A stretch of DNA of 10,847 bases, taken from positions 1 to 10,847 of the forward strand of contig JAKAFQ010000098.1 in NCBI GenBank assembly GCA_021817875.1. The letters run 5' to 3'. This stretch comes from Pseudomonadota bacterium (GTDB lineage Bacteria > Pseudomonadota > Gammaproteobacteria > Steroidobacterales > Steroidobacteraceae). Shown piece by piece: positions 7,580 to 10,847 of this stretch. The stretch's first letter is position 1; every line of letters starts with the position of its first letter. Under the pieces are notes generated by a model. It was not told the DNA's origin. It did not search any database and was given only the letters and a program-made list of their open reading frames with translations. The translations under genes were made by a program, and so were the position numbers.

Positions 7580-8457
7580 TGTCCCCGCCTCAGGGAGAAC
7601 ATCACGAACGACACCGCAAGCGTGATCACGAGAAGCACGACGGCGAGCGCCGAGCCATAGCCGAGCGAGAGCTCGCTGAAGGACATCCGGTACGCGTACA
7701 AATTGAGGATTTCCGTCGCGGTACCGGGACCCCCACCCGTAGCGGCGAAGATCGCCGCGAAGGCCGATAGCGCGATTGTCATGCGCAGGATGACCACGAT
7801 CACGATCGCCGGGCGAATGAGCGGCAAGGTGATGTGGCAGAAACGTTGCCAAGCACTCGCACGGTCGATGCGCGCAGCCTCATAGACGTCGGGCGGCAGC
7901 GAGGCGAGACTCGCGAGCATGACAAGGAATACAAACGGCGTCCACTGCCAGGTATGAATCGCGATAACGGCAACCAATGCAAGCTCGGGATTGCCGAGCC
8001 AGTCCGGACGACCCAGATTCATCGCGGATGTCGCGAAGTCGACCACGCCGAAATCGGGCGCAAGCATCAAAGTGCGCCAAAACAGACCAACTACAACGGG
8101 CGCGAGAACTATCGGCAGGATCGATACCACCCGCAGCAGCGCCTGCCCCTTCCGGACCTGCAGTACAAGAAGCGCGAGGCCGAGCCCCAGTAGAAGCTGC
8201 AGCGTCACGGTGCTGACTGTGTAGATCGCGGTGAGCTCCAGCGAATGCCAGAAGCGCGAGTCGTGCACCAGCTGACGGTAGTTTCCCAGCCCGACGAACC
8301 CTGAGAGCCAGGGCATTGAGAGATTGATATCGAAGAAGCTCGTCCAGATCAGATAGACAATCGGAAAGGTCGTCGTCGCGAGCAACACCACAAAGGCCGG
8401 GAGAAAGAGGGTCAGGGCAAACCGGCGCTCCCGCACGGCAAAAGGGACTTGACCCAT
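7576..8457 (-). CDS. ABC importer permease, MalF type
   Basis: A 293-residue permease forming the membrane channel with the MalG-type partner. It has a short Arg-containing N-terminal tail, a first membrane segment near 13-38 (LTLFLPAFVVLL), then segments near 72-100, 107-128, 158-185, 214-237 and 264-286. The EAA loop is at about 191-216 (VYEAARIDRASAW, then LPLIRP), and GGGPGTATEILNLYAYR at about 241-257 is the usual CUT1 signature region near the C-terminus. The ATG at 8457 lacks a good Shine-Dalgarno sequence, and the frame stays open upstream without an obvious alternative start. The gene follows the binding-protein gene after a 148-base gap and ends inside the start of the second permease (ATGA). 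Confidence 0.94.
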   Translation of the reverse strand: MGQVPFAVRERRFALTLFLPAFVVLLATTTFPIVYLIWTSFFDINLSMPWLSGFVGLGNYRQLVHDSRFWHSLELTAIYTVSTVTLQLLLGLGLALLVLQVRKGQALLRVVSILPIVLAPVVVGLFWRTLMLAPDFGVVDFATSAMNLGRPDWLGNPELALVAVIAIHTWQWTPFVFLVMLASLASLPPDVYEAARIDRASAWQRFCHITLPLIRPAIVIVVILRMTIALSAFAAIFAATGGGPGTATEILNLYAYRMSFSELSLGYGSALAVVLLVITLAVSFVMFSLRRGQ

Positions 8458-8605
8458 CGTTGGCGGTACTAGCTGGCAGATTGGTAGCCACAGCCTCGGG
8501 GAAAATCCTCGCCCGCGCCGCCCGCCCGAGGGGGCGCGCGGCGGAACCTCGCCGCACCCACCACGGACAGATCCGCGTAAATCGTCAAGCGGCGGTTCAA
8601 GCGCC
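8458..8605 (-). other. Gap between binding-protein and permease genes with GC-rich stem-loop
   Basis: This is the only long gap within the operon. At 8513-8541 the minus strand reads CCGCGCGCC, a ten-base loop, then GGCGGCGCGG: a nine-pair GC stem with one bulged G. No run of Ts follows, so it is unlikely to be a complete intrinsic terminator. In many importer operons a structure here protects the binding-protein message from 3' decay or partly blocks read-through, raising binding protein over membrane subunits. That role is inferred from position. I see no gene or second promoter of convincing quality in the gap. Confidence 0.5.
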
Positions 8606-10036
8606 CTAGGCCTTCTTCATTACGCTCTCGATTCGCGCCTGCGCTTCATCGAGGGCTTGCTTTGGCTTCTTCTGTCCGACCAGAGCTGCCTGAATTTCGG
8701 TCCCCATAATGTCACCGATCGCCGGCCACTGAGGTACGCGGGGGCGCCAGTCGACATCGGTGTCGTGCTCGAGCGATGCGAGCGAGGTTTCCACGAATTG
8801 ATAGCCGTTCTTTTCCATCAAGGTCGTGAATGCCGACGTGCGCCAGATCGAAGTGCGGTTCACGCCCGGTCGTTTCGTCGGCCCGGCGAATTCCCACGAC
8901 GTGCGCGCCTGGGTCTCGCGCGAAGCCGCCCAGGTGATGAAGAGCCACGTGGCGCGCTTCGCCTTTTCGGAGAGCGCCGCGTTGATCGGGAAGCCCCAGT
9001 TCCAGATGGAGGTCACGCGTTTGCCCGTCGGCCCCTTTGGCCAGCGCGCATATCCAATCTTCCCGATGACCTTGGACTTGTTGGGATTATTGATCACCGT
9101 CGCCGAGGTATTGGCGTCGATATACGCTCCCAACGTTCCTTGTGAAAACGCGTCCGCGATATCCGGCCAGTTCCAATTGCGCACCGCGGAGGGTGCGTAC
9201 TTCGATAGCACGCTGACATACCACTCGAGCGCCTGCACCGCGACTGAACCGTTCACGCGAACGTGGCCGTCCGAGAACCAGTCGCCCCCGAGCTCGCGGA
9301 AGATCGACGGGTAGATGTACATGTTCTGCCCAGCGCCAGCGAATCCACGCAGGGCGCAGCCCCAGATGCGATTGCCCGGATCGTTGAGCGCAGCGGCGTT
9401 CTTGACGAAATCGTCAAGCGTTTCGGCAGGCTTCAGTCCCTTCACATCATAGAGGTCCTTGCGGTAGACCTGCACCGTTACTTCGCCGTCGTAGGGAATT
9501 CCGTAGGGCTTGCCTTCGAGCGAATCAGCATCGCGCCAGCCCTTTATGATGTCCTCGTAGGCGAACCACTTCGCATCTGTGAGTTTCGCATCGCCGAGGT
9601 ACCGGTCGAGCGGGTCGACCCATTTGTTCGCCGCATAGAGCGGGTAGTACATTGGGTCAGCCGCATGCGTGGCGTAGGTGCCTGTTTTTGAGGTGAGATC
9701 GAGAATCGCCTTCTGACGAATCTGTCCGGGCGGTACCTTGTCGTAGCGCACCTTGATGCCGGTGAGGGATTCGAATTCGGGCGTCATTGCGATGAGGTTG
9801 TCGAAGTAGCTCGCCGGAATTACCGCTACGGTTATGCTCTCGCCCGCAGCCTGGCGCCAGTCGATATTGGCTTCGTGATACGGGCCGAGATCGGTGGCCG
9901 CTTGGGCGCGCCGCAGTACCCACGGCGCGCCAACGGTTGCTGCCCCGAGCAGCGCGCCTTGCGTGAGCGCGCGCCTCCGGCTGCGGCTGAATCCGGTCTG
10001 GGGACGGAATGCGCTGCGATTACGTTTGTGCTCCAT
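8606..10036 (-). CDS. ABC importer solute-binding protein, family 1, Tat-exported
   Basis: A 476-residue periplasmic binding protein. The N-terminus is Arg-rich with a twin-arginine motif (S19-R20-R21-R22-A23-L24), a hydrophobic stretch (about 28-41) and an AQA cleavage site near residues 44-46, so it should be exported folded by the Tat pathway; there is no lipobox cysteine. The mature part has the family-1 layout: SITVAVIPASYFDNL then EFESLTGIKVRYD near the start, KPYGIPYDGEVTVQVYRKDLYD (about 176-197) in the hinge region, and FSQGTLGAYIDANT (about 297-310). Several Trp and Tyr residues could line a polar-ligand pocket, but the ligand is not identifiable. The ATG at 10036 has a strong Shine-Dalgarno sequence. 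It is the first gene of the operon. Confidence 0.95.
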   Translation of the reverse strand: MEHKRNRSAFRPQTGFSRSRRRALTQGALLGAATVGAPWVLRRAQAATDLGPYHEANIDWRQAAGESITVAVIPASYFDNLIAMTPEFESLTGIKVRYDKVPPGQIRQKAILDLTSKTGTYATHAADPMYYPLYAANKWVDPLDRYLGDAKLTDAKWFAYEDIIKGWRDADSLEGKPYGIPYDGEVTVQVYRKDLYDVKGLKPAETLDDFVKNAAALNDPGNRIWGCALRGFAGAGQNMYIYPSIFRELGGDWFSDGHVRVNGSVAVQALEWYVSVLSKYAPSAVRNWNWPDIADAFSQGTLGAYIDANTSATVINNPNKSKVIGKIGYARWPKGPTGKRVTSIWNWGFPINAALSEKAKRATWLFITWAASRETQARTSWEFAGPTKRPGVNRTSIWRTSAFTTLMEKNGYQFVETSLASLEHDTDVDWRPRVPQWPAIGDIMGTEIQAALVGQKKPKQALDEAQARIESVMKKA

Positions 10037-10040
10037 GGCC

Positions 10041-10048
10041 TCCTCCTT
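10041..10048 (-). promoter_or_regulatory. Strong ribosome-binding site of the binding-protein gene
   Basis: On the minus strand AAGGAGGA lies four bases before the ATG, within a longer purine run that also includes a second AAGGAG further upstream. It is the best ribosome-binding site in the operon and fixes the start at 10036. It fits the high expression expected of a binding protein. Confidence 0.8.
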
Positions 10049-10066
10049 CTCCTTAAATGCCGATCA

Positions 10067-10078
10067 GGCGCCGGCGCC
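10067..10078. repeat. Perfect 12-base GC palindrome in the 5' leader
   Basis: GGCGCCGGCGCC reads the same on both strands and lies about 30 bases upstream of the binding-protein ATG, inside the predicted leader of the operon message. It could be a protein-binding site or part of leader RNA structure. In GC-rich DNA such palindromes also arise by chance, so no function is assigned. Confidence 0.35.
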
Positions 10079-10120
10079 CGCCGAGCGAACCGCGTACCGC
10101 GATTTCGCCTCCTCGATGAT

Positions 10121-10149
10121 ACGTTATATGACGTCATATTCCAGGTCAA
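10121..10149 (-). promoter_or_regulatory. Predicted sigma-70-type promoter of the operon
   Basis: On the minus strand TTGACC (10149-10144) is a good -35 box. Two overlapping -10 candidates follow: TATAAC (10128-10123), five of six matches but a 15-base spacer, and TAACGT (10126-10121), a poorer match with an ideal 17-base spacer. The locally AT-rich tract stands out from GC-rich surroundings. Transcription would start near 10113-10116, giving a leader of about 80 bases before the binding-protein gene. It is the only convincing promoter I see for the minus-strand genes. Confidence 0.6.
10126..10139. promoter_or_regulatory. 14-base palindromic operator inside the promoter
   Basis: ATATGACGTCATAT is a perfect palindrome lying between the -35 and -10 elements and touching the -10. 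A dimeric repressor bound there would exclude RNA polymerase. The operon-encoded GntR protein is the obvious candidate. However, its HutC subfamily usually prefers sites of the GTNTANAC type, which this TGACGTCA core does not match exactly, so another regulator remains possible. Confidence 0.6.
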
Positions 10150-10375
10150 CTCCCGCGCGCGCATGCAGCGGGCTCGCCTAAGGTCAGCCGCGCCTTTCGA
10201 GTGTGTCCCCGATCTTGGTCGAGTAGGCGCGCCTCGCGGTTTCGCGCGATCAAACAGACGGGAGCCGGATTCCTGTCCGGAATCTGATGAGTAGCAGCGA
10301 CTCTTTGACGTAAGGTCCTGCGATGAGCAGTCGCCGGGCGATGTCCCGCGGGATGTTGAACGAATGAGGTGAGGT
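10150..10375. other. Gene-free stretch between operon promoter and insertion sequence
   Basis: I find no convincing gene here. Short structures are present: the palindrome AGGCGCGCCT at 10225-10234, and a six-base inverted repeat GATTCC/GGAATC at about 10268-10283. Frames on the minus strand stay open across it but run into the insertion sequence and have no family features or start signal. No divergent gene or plus-strand promoter of good quality was seen. Confidence 0.4.
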
Positions 10376-10435
10376 GGCGGCTCCTTTCGCCTGCATGTGG
10401 TATGCAGGCGCTGCCAAGCAAAGAAAGGAGCCGCC
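10376..10435 (+). promoter_or_regulatory. Inverted repeat sequestering the transposase ribosome-binding site
   Basis: GGCGGCTCCTTTC (10376-10388) pairs perfectly with GAAAGGAGCCGCC (10423-10435). Within the 34-base loop a second perfect hairpin forms: GCCTGCAT (10389-10396) with ATGCAGGC (10402-10409), directly abutting the outer stem. The GGAG at 10427-10430, eight bases before the transposase ATG, lies inside the outer stem, and the opposite arm contains an anti-Shine-Dalgarno-like CTCCTTTC. Transcripts entering from outside would have a masked start site. Other insertion sequences use such masking to stay silent next to active promoters. Confidence 0.65.
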
Positions 10436-10438
10436 GAA

Positions 10439-10847
10439 ATGAAGTCTCTCACGAAGTCGATTCGATCGAAACTTGCTGCCCGCGATTCCCACGTTCAGTT
10501 CTCGCTGCCGGTTGCCGGCGTGCTGCGTGACGTGCAAAGCGCCTTCTTCGGGCTGTGTATCAACGCCGGCAAGGCGGTGCTCGGGGCAATTATGGAGGCC
10601 GAGCGCACGACGCTTTGCGGACCCAAGGGCGTGCCCGATGCTGCGCGCAGGGCCTATCGCGGCGGACACACCCACAGCTCGGTCGTTCTGGGTGGGCGCC
10701 GAATCGGCTTCCGACGTCCCCGCGCACCCCACAACACGGAGACTTCGCATGTTTCGAATCCATACATGCGAATTAGCCCCCACTCCGAACTGCTCGCCGA
10801 GGGGAAAGAGGCCTCTTGCGAGAACTTCTTCAACAGAAATTCTTTAC
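10439..10847 (+). CDS. IS256/mutator-family transposase, N-terminal part, probably interrupted
   Basis: The frame starts at ATG 10439, with AAGGAG eight bases upstream, and runs 136 codons to the window edge without a stop. Residues 18-97 match the N-terminus of mutator-type transposases: LPVAGVLRDVQSAFFGLC (23-40), GKAVLGAIMEAER (44-56), LCGPKG (59-64), RRAYRGGHTHSSVVLGGRRIG (70-90) and RRPRAP (92-97). Where the family continues with a conserved stretch of the type GEELxLPSF, this sequence reads HNTETSHVSNPYMR and has no further resemblance that I recognise. The catalytic DDE residues would lie far beyond the window. The late divergence suggests an insertion or rearrangement near 10730, so the gene may not be functional; sequence to the right is needed to tell. 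Confidence 0.7.
   Translation, partial: MKSLTKSIRSKLAARDSHVQFSLPVAGVLRDVQSAFFGLCINAGKAVLGAIMEAERTTLCGPKGVPDAARRAYRGGHTHSSVVLGGRRIGFRRPRAPHNTETSHVSNPYMRISPHSELLAEGKEASCENFFNRNSL
10744..10772. repeat. Nine-base perfect stem-loop at the transposase divergence point
   Basis: TTCGCATGT (10744-10752) and ACATGCGAA (10764-10772) are exact inverted repeats around an 11-base loop. They begin about 15 bases after the point where transposase similarity is lost. A 12-base palindrome, AAGAGGCCTCTT (10806-10817), follows. The structure may belong to the end of a second mobile element inserted in the transposase gene, but I do not recognise the family. Confidence 0.45.

Larger units (their letters stand above)
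10376..10847 (+). mobile_element. Left part of an IS256/mutator-type insertion sequence, cut by window end
   Basis: The transposase reading frame and its structured leader mark this as an insertion sequence. The left boundary is inferred: the perfect repeat GGCGGCTCCTTTC at 10376-10388 is the first sequence clearly belonging to it and may be near the terminal repeat. The right end and any target duplication are outside the window. The element lies about 230 bases upstream of the operon promoter in the opposite direction, so it does not obviously disrupt the operon. Confidence 0.6.

Noticed and set aside
7580..7852. N-terminal extension of the MalG-type permease by 91 residues
   Set aside because: The extra residues are Arg/Gly/His-rich with no membrane segment, lie wholly over the other permease gene, and the internal ATG at 7579 makes the usual 4-base overlap.
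10126..10139. Reading the palindrome as a HutC consensus site
   Set aside because: The TGACGTCA core does not fit GTNTANAC, so I assign it as an operator without naming a subfamily consensus.
10301..10312. TTGACGTAA as a second copy of the operator
   Set aside because: Only a half-site match to the palindrome at 10126-10139, about 170 bases away and not placed at a promoter; chance is likely.
10250..10783. Minus-strand frame across the gene-free stretch and insertion sequence
   Set aside because: It runs antisense to the transposase and across its leader hairpin, with no recognisable domain or ribosome-binding site.
1..10847. CRISPR array, tRNA or rRNA genes
   Set aside because: No regularly spaced repeats, cloverleaf-like sequences or ribosomal RNA signatures were seen on either strand.

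Overview
The window comes from a GC-rich bacterium, most likely a member of the Pseudomonadota. This rests on the CUT1-type ABC importer, the HutC-type GntR regulator, the twin-arginine signal on the binding protein and general codon use. Nothing here fixes the genus.

Nearly the whole window is one minus-strand operon, read from right to left. In transcription order it encodes: a Tat-exported solute-binding protein (10036-8606), two MalF/MalG-type permeases (8457-7576 and 7579-6740), a MalK/UgpC-type ATPase (6743-5688), an NAD(P)-dependent aldehyde dehydrogenase (5661-4234), the large and small subunits of an aconitase X-type dehydratase (4203-2959 and 2962-2537), a GntR/UTRA regulator (2533-1721) and a GMC-family FAD alcohol dehydrogenase (1681-77). 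Gaps are mostly under 40 bases. Three gene junctions are 4-base ATGA overlaps. The one larger gap (8458-8605) follows the binding-protein gene and holds a GC-rich stem-loop. A plausible promoter (-35 at 10144-10149, -10 near 10121-10128) lies about 90 bases upstream of the first gene, and a perfect 14-base palindrome sits inside it, as expected for a repressor site.

Together the genes look like a self-regulated catabolic island. A small polar solute (polyol, sugar acid or hydroxy-acid-like) is imported, an alcohol group is oxidised by the GMC enzyme, the aldehyde is oxidised by the aldehyde dehydrogenase, and a hydroxy-acid intermediate is dehydrated by the aconitase X-like enzyme. The substrate is unknown. 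Usual partners of the known bacterial aconitase X pathway (cis-3-hydroxyproline: pyrroline-2-carboxylate reductase, proline racemase) are absent. Both aconitase X subunits lack residues normally conserved in the family: the swivel-domain Ser motif, and the Cys/His of the usual GCPH motif. This divergent dehydratase with its dedicated importer is the best candidate here for an undescribed pathway.

The right end (about 10376-10847) is a different unit on the plus strand: the left part of an IS256/mutator-type insertion sequence. Its transposase ribosome-binding site is buried in a perfect 13-base inverted repeat. The transposase loses family resemblance after about residue 97, and a new stem-loop begins nearby, suggesting decay or a second insertion.
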